DNA from: Marsupella aquatica
Taxonomy: Eukaryota; Marchantiophyta
Reading direction: 5' to 3'
Assembly: GCA_973895155.1 (NCBI GenBank)
Contig: OZ316893.1
Coordinates: forward strand, 2,666,001-2,730,000
DNA length: 64,000 bases
The notes under the pieces were generated by a model that saw only the letters and a list, made by a program, of their open reading frames with translations, did not search any database and was not told the origin of the DNA. Within the stretch, counting starts at the first letter, position 1; each line of letters begins with the position of its first letter. This document shows positions 35,987 through 50,900 of the stretch, piece after piece. Both the position numbers and the translations under genes were made by a program.

Positions 35987-36736
35987 ATGGACACCCGGGA
36001 GGGTGCTGCTCAGGTGAAGCAACAGCATCATCAAGTCCTCGTGTACACAGAGACTCCGAAGCCAATCGTTGTGGGTGCGGATGATTTCCAGAACTTGGTT
36101 CAAAGTCTTACTGGTGGGAAGCGAAAGAGGAAGTCGGTCACCTTCGCCTTAGTAAATGCAGGGGAAGCAGCAGAAGCCCAGCAGGAGTATTTGCCGCAGG
36201 CACCACCACCAGCCAGGGTGCAGCAACAGCCATTGCTGGATTACTTGGACAGACTGGACAAGGAATGCCCTCCACGATCCACTGGGGCCCAGCGAAACCG
36301 AGGTTTCTTCGCCACAGCAGGACTAGTTAAAGGAGTGAGGAGGGAAGAAGGTTTGCCGCAATTTGACACGTTTGATTCTCCTTTGGGCTCTTCAGCCCGC
36401 AATTTTGAGCCCAAAGATGCAGAAATGGCTGAGAAAGCATCGACTACGGTTTGCAGTGTCAAGGTCTTGACTCCGATTAGTTCCCTCCAAGGTTGCAAGC
36501 GCGTGTGTTCTGAATGGGTCCCCGAATGGACGGGCTGCCTTTCACCACGCTCCGGTCAGGTAGTCGAGGAAGCAAAGAGGACTGCGGCCCTTTGGAATCG
36601 ATCCGGGTTAGGGCCTTGGAATATAAATCTAGAGAACATTGCAGAAAGTGATGGCTGCGGCCGGGATGACGATTGTGGCTATCCAGTGGACATCCTCTAC
36701 TACAAGGGAGAAATCACTATGGTTGAGCAGACTTAG
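35987..36736 (+). CDS. VQ-motif protein (paralogue of the gene at 15.9 kb)
   Basis: Single-exon, 249-residue protein. The VQ motif FQNLVQSLTG at residues 34-43 is followed at once by GKRKRKS, a basic patch that could be a nuclear localisation signal. As in the other VQ protein here, a YLDRL helix and an FFATAGLVKGV motif (107-117) follow. The C-terminal half is unique. VQ proteins act as WRKY cofactors. The start chosen is the ATG at 35987; upstream in-frame codons lack an ATG. A TATAAAG at about 35,748 and a GA-rich tract near 35,340 are candidate promoter or leader elements. Orientation matches the 15.9-kb gene, consistent with an old local duplication later separated by the transposon insertion and repeats. 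Confidence 0.88.
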   Translation: MDTREGAAQVKQQHHQVLVYTETPKPIVVGADDFQNLVQSLTGGKRKRKSVTFALVNAGEAAEAQQEYLPQAPPPARVQQQPLLDYLDRLDKECPPRSTGAQRNRGFFATAGLVKGVRREEGLPQFDTFDSPLGSSARNFEPKDAEMAEKASTTVCSVKVLTPISSLQGCKRVCSEWVPEWTGCLSPRSGQVVEEAKRTAALWNRSGLGPWNINLENIAESDGCGRDDDCGYPVDILYYKGEITMVEQT

Positions 36737-38756
36737 AAGAGAGAGAAGGAGGCTCCTCATGAACTTTGCAAGTCTTCAGTCTGGTGTTTATGCCCTTCCA
36801 AACACGAGCAGTAGCACCGATGAACTTCTCTTCTCCAATGGTTCTGTGGAAGATCTGCTTGACGCCCAGCCCCGACTGCAAACTTGTGGTCATTTAGATG
36901 GGGCTTGGATGCCAGCCCAGGCCAGTCAGAGCTTTGAAGGATGGAGGACGGGACGTATTTTGGCAAGGCAAATGATGGGTGTAGGCACCGGCACGGCTGC
37001 CAGTTGCTCCAACCGAGTATTGAGCGTCCTACATCTGCGTGCATCGATACCTCCTTTCAAACAGGTAATGAAGAACTCTTTAGAGGGAAGTGCAGATATA
37101 ACGCGAGCTCACGTTGAAGAACTCGTTCGAGAACGGATCGATCGCCCACTGTTCCTTTCTGTTTCTGTGAGAAACAGAAATGGAATGTAGGAGTCGTAGA
37201 GCTTTCTGAATACCGGGCCTTTGCCACCGTCGCGGAACAAGTTGACATACAGGTTGGAAAGGGCACGGGAATTTCAGTCTAATAACTGATTGAATGGCTG
37301 TTTGACCGAACTGAAGGAACCCATTGTGGACATTTGACAGAACGATGACCACCCTATGGACGCAATGTCTTCCACTGGGTGTCCTTCTGGCGTGAGATGA
37401 AATACTAAGTGGTCAGCTCTCGGTGAGTCCCAGACCGCTGAGATCTGAGCGAGCACCTGACTGATTCAATTTTCTGATGCAAGCTCAACTGGATTGAGAA
37501 GACTGACGCTTTAGAATGGGTATTATCTATGTTCTATTTACTGACAGTCGTTTGTGGTAGCCTTTTCGCCGGGTCAGAGGTCTTCCCACTCATGTGAGCA
37601 GATTTGTTGAACGGGGAGTTTTATTTTCGTGAGACATACCATTTTTGCTGGACAAAGAAAGCTTGAAGCCAACCCAGTGCGAAGGCAAATTTTCCCCAGT
37701 TGGTTGAATGTTTTCTTCCATCAATGCACTTATCTTTATCCTGACGAAAGAATTACTTGTAAGAGTCATTCCAGATTGGTACTTCGTTGCTTAACAATTG
37801 AGACGCACGCCACTATGGATGGAACAGAGCCAAAACACTTCCCGCCGTTGCTGCTATGCACATTTCTTGACATAAATTCCTTGATATCTGGGCACTGATG
37901 TAGTGAAATAGAATCTTTGATGATGTAGCGCTTGTCTGTAAGTATCGATCCATTTCCAGCACTCTCCTCCCCGTCTGCTACTTTGTTCACATGCGGCTTT
38001 GAAGTGCAAGTAACGTATCACAGGGTCTAACGTAAAACCCCGAGGCCTCGTACCTTCCTCCACTTTCAGGGAGCAGGCTTTGCCCATGCTTCAATTTCCT
38101 CTCGGCACTGAAAACTTCGAATACTTTGTTACCGAGTTATAGCATCCAAAAAAGCACAATTCGTGCTTGAACTTTCACGACAATTTTCTTAAAACGGGCC
38201 TTTCGTCCCATTCAGACCTTAAAGAGTATTTCCGAAACTAGTGGAAGGTGGGAGAATTTTCACATAGTTGGACTTGGTTTCAGGGGAAGTTAAGGTGGTG
38301 AGTCGGGTATCGACTTCTGCTTATTTGATAGTTCAGGTTGCACTTTGCACCAAGAGTGAACCCTGTCAAAGTTACTTTGAGTTCTTGTGCCCAACTTTGT
38401 GCGCCACAATGAAGACTTTACCCGCAGTTTGTGAAAGGGTAGGATCTAGATAGACACAAGCTAAGAGTGACAAGAGACAACTATCAAGAATAATGCTTTG
38501 AGGTGCACAGACTGATATTCGCGAAGTTATTGTCACATCGTCCTAATAAAGGGAATGTGATTTTCTACAGTTGAAATATAGTCAATTTTAAACACTGCTT
38601 AGTATATCTTGATAGTATATTTTAGTTCATTCATTTAAAAAAAACAAATGGCATAAGTAGTTTTGATTTTTCTATTTGATGTAGATAACCTTTTGAAACC
38701 AAAAAGTATTATTTGAGACAATTGTCTTCAAACAATGTTTCCAACTATTGGTAGAC
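36737..38756. other. VQ gene 3' region and intergenic DNA
   Basis: The first few hundred bases are probably 3'UTR. A 183-codon open frame overlapping the end of the VQ gene lacks an early ATG and any family signal, and is not annotated. The last 200 bp become strongly AT-rich. Confidence 0.4.
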
Positions 38757-39960
38757 TTTTTTCTTTTTCTTTTTTTGCCTTGAAAAAAACCAAAGAATTC
38801 CATTCATTTAGTTAGCATACAAAAAGGGGGGCCTCAAAAAAGAGGCACCAACCCATGGGGACCAGACGTCAACATGCTCGGACCGGTGAGGCCAGAACCA
38901 AGTAAGAAACTAGGTCTCCAGAAAGACAAACCAAACAAGCAATTTGTGTTGAGCATAGATGACATTCGTAACAGCAAGCCCATGAACCATCCAACGCACA
39001 ATAGTCGACACAGAGAGATACGTGATTCACCTCCACATGAGGCTACGTCCACGGGAACACACAAGAGCTTTACTGCACTCTAGGCCGACCGGCCATACCA
39101 AACATCCACAGCACAAGCTCTCCATATCTCTCAACTAGCTCCGTAACAATGAGCCTAAGTTCCACCAAGGTCTAGCATCAGCCCTGGCTATATGCACAAC
39201 AGCACTACCGCTAACATTAGCTAAGTCCTAACCCGAGTTAGACTAACTGTAGTTAGCTCATGAGTCACAAGACTAGAGCAATATCTAACAATTTGGAGAC
39301 TATGACAGGAGTAGCACACTCCCAAAGCCCGGCCAGTGGTCTGGGACCGGCGGGGCCCCATACACTGGGTCGGTGATAAGAAAGAACCTATTAGTCTAGA
39401 AGTAACACAGCCTCAAAACCTGAGGAACATAAAGTCTAATGGTGGACAAGGTGGGACTGGTTGAACTTGGAGCAGATCTTAGTGAATTTGCTAGAGTCCA
39501 TCCCAAGTTCCAAAGGCCATTGACATTTTGTATTGAGTTTCACCGCATGTGATCTTCCCATTTCTAACCCTGGTTTTAAGCCTGGCCCAATCCCTTTGGA
39601 GGTAAACTCCTAGAGGCTGCCAAGGTTTCTGAATAATTCTCTGTGGATTGGGCTGGGTGTGCTCAATAAAATGTACGCATCTATCTTTCCAGATGGTCCA
39701 GCAAATGATGGTTGGAACAATGTGCCACAAACGCTTAGGAATGTCCCATTGCTTTGGCAAAGGTTCCCCAACAAAAATATGTACGGGTAGCAGTTGTATC
39801 CGGGGTCCCTGAGAGAAAGCACATTGTTGAAGGATGGGTTGGACCCATGTCCAGACCAACTGCGATATGTTGCATTCCCAAATGCAATGAATGAGATCTT
39901 CATGTATATATTCCCAAATGCAATGAATGAGATCTTCATGTATACGTTCCATACAGTACA
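38757..39960 (-). mobile_element. 5'-truncated LINE retrotransposon remnant
   Basis: On the minus strand, 39,952-39,491 encodes a fragment resembling the end of plant LINE ORF2. HCIWECNISQLVW, a long hydrophobic and Trp-rich stretch, and ICWTIWKDRC match the zinc-binding region that follows reverse transcriptase. About 700 bp of non-coding DNA follows, ending in a T-rich tract at 38,757-38,779 on the plus strand, which is an A-rich tail on the element strand. Missing upstream reverse transcriptase is typical 5' truncation. A 36-bp two-copy duplication (39,874-39,945) sits at the truncated end. Confidence 0.65.
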
Positions 39961-42235
39961 GACATTAACTAATACTTTGGAGCCCCTCCATGGAAGTGTA
40001 TGGCATTGCGAGAATGCCCAAGTGAAGTCGTCTGCACCTCACTTCTGCATCAAGAGTTGCCTAATCTCAAATTGAAGTATGAGGGTGGTCTCCTTCAGCC
40101 AGGGCCCAAAGGATGAAGACTTTTCACTTCTGATATAGATCTCAATTTCCCCTCGATCTGTTCCAGAAGATGATTTCTTACCTGATCTTTTCATTCCTAA
40201 AATTCAAGCCCATTCCCATGTGAAGGTGATTCACGTATCCCATTGGTGACGTTTCATAAGTATCCCATTGGTGACGTTTCATAAGTGTTCCGCTCACATC
40301 TTTCACCATTAGAATACTTTTTCACTTATATTATTGAATCGTAAGTTTAGATTAAGCAAATGAGTTCAGCTTATTGTGATCAAACTCCCTTTGGTCATGG
40401 GCCTTGTACATGCACTAATTGAAGTGTCATAGACATCTAGCGGGGGAGACTGGAGAAAAGCAGATTGAGCAGACCGAGTCAATGACACATTTCCTCAAGT
40501 ACATGGACTAAAATTTTACAGTTCACAGAGTAAATAGATAAACATCATTTTCAGAACATTTTAAGGTACAACTTATCACAGATGTGGAAATTGGTTTTTT
40601 GAAAATTGACAATCACCTGGAGAGTACTTTATTCGGCCGACACTATTCCAGAAGCCTCTCGTCAATCCTTACACTACTCAATGTCTGGATGTGAGCAATT
40701 TATGCACGCGAAGCTTCTCGAAGCCATCTGAAAGGCAAGAGATTTCCTATACAGACTTCTCATACATTTCCATCAGAGACGTCAGTCTAATCTAGATATT
40801 TCTCTTCCTTACTCATTTGTCTAGAAATCTCTCTTCAGTTTCCATTCTTATCAATTTCTTATCTGTCTCTCGTAACAAAGAGTTCCGAACATTTCCAACA
40901 GAGAAATGTTGTAGTGTATAGGAAACTCTTCAAACATTTCCAACAGGGACTTCACTTCGTAACAAATAAATGATCTTTCCAACGTTGATCTAGTAGTTGA
41001 ACGAAGGTGCGTTAGTCCAGAGGGTAAGCTTGGCAAGTTTAAGATAAGGCTTATTGACATTAAGGCTTGAAGTCTGGTAAGTCTGAGTTCGGTGCCGTGC
41101 AAACAAGTGCTGTTGCGCGTAATGAACGGGAAGATGCTAACCGACCGAACAGTGAGACCGCAAAACAATGTGAAAGGGTGCGTACTATTGGGCAATGCCA
41201 GATCATGCATAGTTCTCAAATTTATAATTGATATTGCAAGACATGACGATGCAACCTTTTGATGCTGGGAATGAACAGGAACAGATAGTCCAAGGATTGT
41301 GTCTACTAGGAACTGTAACCCCAGCTTTACACGCTGCTACTGGGTTTGCATGGTGGCCAAATTTGCTACAGAACTGACCCATGTGTCGTAAGAAATGGTT
41401 CGCATGGCAGCATGACAAACATTACCAATTCGCTCAGTACAAGGTGTTGCTGAAATCAAATAAGACACCCCTCGTACTCACAGAAGGCAAAGAAGAGCTT
41501 AATTGTAGGATTCAAAAGAACAGAATCGAAGAAATTATCCAGTTTCGTTGCAAGAAAAAAGAGAGTTGCACACGATGATGAATGGAAGGAACGCTAGTCG
41601 GTTGATTCTCTAGCCGTTTCAGCTCCTTGGATGAGAGCAATAAGGAAACTGACGTCTGGTATCAAGATTCTCACTAAAGTCAACTACACAGAGGGAATCG
41701 CACATGCCGACCGCCCATTCTCACAATAATTAATCATACTCTCCAGGCAAGGAGGAAACCATGGTGCCAGTGAATAAATATTTCAAGCGAACAGAGACTG
41801 GCGAGGAAAGAGAGCAAAGAACTGTTGATTTGAATAAGAGCACAGTACTTCACCGTCTTGCCGTAAAGCACAGTAACTCTTTTGTCTTAATGTAAACGTA
41901 CAAAATCCGTTATAAAAAATTGCACCTCTTGCACGTTGTCCCTGCTGCCGGGCCTGGAACAGATACTCTTCCTAAACTAAGATGGTGTGTTAACTCACCA
42001 TGTCTACCTCCAATGTTCGTTCGCAAGTACTCCAAAAGTTGACAGCACACTAAGATCCTAAGATCCCCTCAGGCGGAGGAAATGCTGCATACCAAGGCTT
42101 AATTTTGTATTCTTTACGAATACTGACTCAAATGAACTCTAATTTACTACTTTCGGGTTTAGAAAGGCACGCTCCACGAGTTCTGTTATTCCGGGCACTG
42201 TTTCGTATTAATGACTATGTGACATTGGTAATGAT
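39961..42235. other. Intergenic and cpHsc70 3' region
   Basis: A 25-bp unit, GTATCCCATTGGTGACGTTT..., is duplicated exactly at 40,235-40,284. AACATTTCCAACAG segments are repeated near 40,880-40,950. The last 200-300 bp should be cpHsc70 3'UTR. No other gene recognised. Confidence 0.4.
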
Positions 42236-45570
<3,335 letters not shown>

Positions 45571-45597
45571 TTTCAATCACCTCTCTGCTACCAAAGG

Positions 45598-45870
45598 TGA
45601 TCTCTCTCTCTCTCTGTGTTTCGTTTCTCTCTGAGAGAAGATTCAGTGCCCAACAATCTTCAAAAGCGCCCACCCTCCCCTGTGAAAGCCTTATTAGTAG
45701 TCTCAATCGTCCACGTGAGAGGCTTTAGCAGAACGCAATCTTTCCGGATCACCCACTCTCTCCTCTCCTCTCCTCTGTCGAAGGAGTTGTGTAGTAGCGA
45801 CGGGAACAATCCAGACGCACACCCTTTTCTCTCTCGCTCTCTCTAGCTCTCTCTCGCTCTCTCCTGTCTC
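45598..45870 (-). promoter_or_regulatory. CT/GA-rich leader or promoter of cpHsc70
   Basis: Three CT microsatellite tracts (45,600-45,620, 45,755-45,775, 45,828-45,868) lie 30-300 bp upstream of the cpHsc70 start codon. On the gene strand they are GA repeats. GA/CT-rich tracts near transcription starts and in leaders are common in plants. The exact transcription start is not visible. Confidence 0.5.
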
Positions 45871-46049
45871 CACGTCTGCGCTGATGAGGTGCTCGGCTTT
45901 GGTCGCGTTGCGAGGCACCGAGCCCTGAACCCGGCCAATGAGAGCCATCCAAACCCAATCTACTGTAGCCTCTAATTTCGTCAGCGCCGAAGGCCCTTCG
46001 CTCACTTTGCGTACATCTCACAGAGAACGGCGCCCGCATACCTAGTCCA

Positions 46050-46270
46050 CCTCCGCGATTCGATTGCGAACGCTCTTCTTCGCGAGTTTTCGCGATTTTA
46101 TTGCGAACGATGTTTTTCGCGATTCGGTTGGGAACCATTCTTTTGTGATTAAATTGCGTTGTCGCGACTCGATTTTTGGACGATGTTTTCGCGATTTCGA
46201 TTGAGAACGATTGTTTCGCGATTCAATTCCGTTGTGGCGATTTGATTGGGAGACAATTGTCGCGCGGTTC
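46050..46270. repeat. CpG-rich degenerate minisatellite
   Basis: About eight diverged units of 25-30 bp around CGCGATTCGATTGCGAACGA, rich in CG dinucleotides compared with the neighbouring AT-rich DNA. It lies about 500 bp upstream of the cpHsc70 start codon, just beyond its likely promoter. Confidence 0.75.
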
Positions 46271-47697
46271 ACTTAGGTTGTCACTATTCAAGAGGGGGTC
46301 TCAAATATGGGGCCGTCATAGGTGTTCTTGGGAGGTTACCATTGCCTGTGAAGAGGGCTGCCAGTGAGTTTAATGGTAGCAAGGAATTTGAATACCTCAA
46401 TACTTTTAGGTAGGTATGTGTGACTTCCAGGTGGAGAAACTAGTTGTGATGGTGTCTGTTCAGCACTAATATGCCCTCAGCATACACAGAAGATTGAGTA
46501 CATGTGGCCCGGCTTGCAAGTTCACACTTAGCCCGTGATGCCCGTGATGCCCGATTGGCCAAGGCCCTGTCTGGGAACTGTGAAATTCCTCGAGAGGAGT
46601 GTGTGGGCTAGCCTGAGGATGTCCTGCACATTTTTGGGCCACTTCCGCCGGAACCTACCTCGGACCCCAATACTTGAGGACCCATTGATAATGTTTTGCT
46701 CAAAAACCACTCATCATGAATAAGTTACTTGACCCCACTTTTGTATCTTTTCTTCTCATGTTTGTGTTATGTTTTGATTTTAAAAATAATTCATATACTA
46801 TGAAGACAGTGTCTATCAATAAAATGCTCATAACATTCTTACATTTGCATCACAAAATTATTTTGATGTTGCATATATAGACACCAAAATATTTGCTAGT
46901 CAGGTATAAAAGTTTAAGAATTGGGAACAAATATTTAATAGTGCCTACCCACATATTTCCCTGGCTCCCCTAGAGACTTTTGCCAGTTTGAAGAGCTTCC
47001 TCACAACATACAGACAGTCCAGGCAGAGGACTTCACAATTTAGACCATCTCATTGGTAATATCGTTTTCTTCTTCTTCAACTTTTTGGCAAGTTAGGCGG
47101 CAAGAGCTATCAGCTCTTAAAGTGCCATATAAGAGGATAAGTGTCCAAGATTTCTCCCTTTTTCACATTCTTCTCCTCTTAAATTGCCACTAGCCATATA
47201 AAAGAGAAAGTGTCCAAGATTTCTCTTTTATTCACATTCTTCTCCTCTCCTATGCCATTTTGTTCCACAATTTCACGAAAAATATACTATACAGGTAAAC
47301 ACCCAGATTTTTGTCATAGCTAGTGGTGGTTTAAGGACATGAGGGCATCAGAAGCACAGTGGAAAGCTTTGCCATCCATTCCAGATTAGAACTTGAGGGT
47401 TGCTCTGAAGTAGCAAATGGCTCAGATCTTGTCCAAGATACTTGGAGATTAAAGACCTAGTCTCTATGAGGATTACTTATTCAACACTGTCCTAAGATTC
47501 TCAGGCATACTCGTTACACCAAAGGAGAGGAGTGGCGTGTACACCTAGCCAAGGCTTAGGTGATGCAAGGTTGACTCACTGGCTCTTTGAAATGCCTTTA
47601 AATCATGTGAGAAGATAATGTTTGGATAATGTTCTCTTCTGGGTGCCGTCAAGCTATAAGCTCTGACAAGTGGGGTCCATCTACACATGTATTCCCA
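46271..47697. other. Repeat-derived intergenic DNA
   Basis: A diverged two-copy duplication of about 75 bp lies near 47,120-47,250 (units share GCCATATAA, AGTGTCCAAGATTTCTC and TTCACATTCTTCTCCTC). No clear coding motif was recognised; decayed transposable-element DNA is likely. Confidence 0.4.
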
Positions 47698-47934
47698 GCC
47701 TTAATCTTTCCCACATAGGAGTCCTAAGCTTATGTGGGGTTTATCTACACATGTACTTTCACTAGGACAGTTACACTATTGACTGAACCAAGTGAACTAA
47801 GTAATAATGGGTGTTTGCCTTAATCTTCCCACATAGGAGTCCTAAGCTTATGTGGGATCTATCTACACATGTACTTTCACTAGGACAGTTACACTGTTGA
47901 ATGAACCAAGTGAACTAATTAATAATGGGTGTTT
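47698..47934. repeat. 119-bp tandem duplication
   Basis: Units begin at 47698 and 47817 (GCCTTAATCTT...) and run to AATAATGGGTGTTTG with a handful of differences. A partial earlier copy of the TCTACACATGTA segment lies near 47,680. Confidence 0.85.
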
Positions 47935-50900
47935 GGAACAACTGAACAACAGATCATATTTCTGAATTAAAAAAAAACAGTACAAGGAGAAGATGGTATA
48001 AAATAACGAGGAGACATTTGTCAGGGTGTTTTCTTGTAACCAAAGAGCTCTTTGGTCATGCACTCGGTACTCATTGGATCCCAAAACTTCCCCCCTAATC
48101 TCATCTCAAGGTAGGGTAGTCAGGAAACAATTCCTTGGTGAAGAACTTCGAACGATCCATCATGACTCAAACGAAGTGCAACCGAACCAGCTTTCAGATA
48201 CACTAACTTTCGCTTGATTGCAATCAAAGATGAGAAAGATATCTGCCTGGGAGTTTGCGGGTCTCTGCCAGTTGTTCTCGATTTCTTGAGGATTTCGATT
48301 CGATCAGAGTTGGGACGGGAGGTCCTTGCCACGCCCTACTACTACTAACTGACGGTACCTTCCCGTGGTTGTCTCTGGAATCCACCGAACGTTCGGTGGC
48401 TCTCTTCCAGAATTGCCATTCCGGATCCTACGCAACCGTATGGTACCTATGCGCAATTCAGTTTCGCACCGGATGTGATAGCAGATTCAAATTCCTGCCA
48501 CAATTCGGTCAAAATCGTACTTCTTCTGCGTCATGTTCGTGACGCAGAAAGCAACCTTTTAGTTGTTGGAGCCTGTTGAGGAGAGGGCCTGCAATAATGC
48601 ATCCAAATATTTTCATTATTGAATTGATGAAGATTCTTTCGCTTGAGAGCTGATGTAGTTCCTGAGACTCCATTATAGAGCGGTTTGTGAGGGTCTCTCC
48701 TCAGAGATTTAAAAACTTGGTTCGGACTTTTGCAATTGGAGTTGCTATTGGTCAGGAATTGTGTGAGAACTTAGATTCAATCGGCCTGTATTCGATGACA
48801 AAAGTCGGAGCTCACGCAACATTTCAGGATTTTGTCCCTCTGCTGAAAGGATAGGATTGTGAGCTATTGAGGGACTCTCAAGATTCACACTTCACTCGAA
48901 GACTTGTTTCTCAAGTGGTAGCTCACCCTGACAGTCCATCACGTACAACTAATCCTCGATGAAGCATTCTTTGTGCGGTTCTGGAATGTCTTCAAGAATC
49001 ATAATTAAGCTGACATGCATTCGTCCACGACTTGCAGGCAATGCTTGTGTAATGGCAAGCCGAAGGAATTTCCGTGTTCAGTACTAGAGTTTTGGAACCC
49101 AAGAAATGATCTTATTGTCTGCCATGACCCATAAGTAGACTAAATGCATAGTTCGTCCAGAAGGGCAGAGGAAACGGATACATGACTAGCAGACAGTCTC
49201 TTTCATGGTCTCAGTAGTTGTGGTTAATCAGCCTCTGAGAAAAATTGGAAGCACTGTGGCTATCCTCAGTACTTCTCCCGGGTTCGAAGGCGTAGAGGAT
49301 TTCAAAGAAATGGAGGCTCTGTGAGGCAGAGCAATGACCGATTCGGCTCATCCAGACCCGCAAAACCTCTGGTGATATTCAATTGTTGCAAACGAGTCGT
49401 GTTACTTATCTCTTCCGGCACTCTAACACTTGATCGTCCCCCTTTAGAAACCCTTCATTGCTGGTACATAATGATCTGCAACTTTCCTCACTAATCGGGT
49501 CGGGAACAGCCCGTTATTTTCTCTGCATTGAAATCTAGTGACGAAGTCGAAGCAGTCTGGTCCGAATTGTCCCCTGGCACGCATTCGTGAGGTTTCCGGA
49601 ATCCCACACGCCAGGACAAGGATTGAAGCAATAGGGAAGAAGATTGAGGGGCTCCTTGCGAACAATTTCGTAAGCATGATAGGGTCTGTTGACGTTCGGC
49701 CCGGACCTTCAAGTGGCGTCCATACTTTAGCGGAAATACCGATCGGTTGTTTCTAAATGCTATGGCAACACAAAAAATTGTACATTGTGGGTTGCCCGTC
49801 TTCAATTTGGTGCCATTTCAGAGCGTCTAGTTCCTGAAGCAGGAAAATTGGGGTCATAATTTTACATCAAGTAGCGTCAAATACGATTTACATCTTTAGT
49901 TGTAATGTATCTGCGATAGGAAGTCAAAGGTGCTGGGAAAAATAACATGGAAAACAAGTGTGAAAATTTGTGTCATTAAACACTTCCTTGACAGGAATAA
50001 GGTGGAAATTGCAAATGAAGTCTTGAAAGAAGCAGCGTCTGTTGTCTTAGGTCTCTGCAGACGATATCCACCCAGATGAGGGAGGTGATAAGTGCATTGC
50101 AATGGGCACATCCCAAAAAAAATTTGATAAACGTCCCTTCAATGGATGGGAAAATACTGTGATTCGATGCATATCTGGTCAGCGAGTTCATGCTCATCAC
50201 TTGAATAGCCAGAATGGCACTTGAATAGCCAGAATGGGGTTGTAGCGATAGTCGAGTGAACTCCCACCCTTCCTATGGCTGCTTCAGTATCTACAGATGT
50301 TTGCTTAGTTTCGCAAGAATCTAGTGGATCTTTTTGAGAAAATAGAAAGATGTTTACTATCATGTGGACTCCTTACATGCCTACGTGAGGAGAGGTTGTT
50401 GCTTGCTATTCCTACGTACAGAATGGGGTATGCCAACCAGAGAGCTAATGTCAATGATATCATTCAGCTGTACGGGATCACGATCAATTCAGACTGCCTT
50501 GCAAGTTTGCATGCCCATAGTTCTACCGCCGCGGTTGTCATTGGTGGATTTGAACAAATTCTGCGTTCACAATGGTTTTGATTGGTCAATCTGAGTATAT
50601 CCTACTGCCAACTTGCTTTCTCAAAGATGAAAGTTTGTGGAGTTTTCTCAACTCACTGAATCACTGAAATTGTGAGTGGTTCAGGAGATACTAAAATGAA
50701 TATGAATCCGACTTGATGTCTGAGCTGATTAACTCAGTGAATGTTTGTCTTTAGCTTAAGGGTCATGGAGATTTTTGCCACACCGATACTAGAAATCCAT
50801 AGCCATTTTTACCTATAACAAATGTTAGCCCAGAGATATTTCAGACGACTTCAAGTCGATTTTATCAATTGCAAGTGGAATTTTTGAAGTCTGGGTTTCT

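Noticed and set aside
36639-37190. 183-codon frame overlapping the end of the second VQ gene
   Set aside because: It begins without an early ATG, overlaps a secure gene in another frame and shows no motif; probably 3'UTR.
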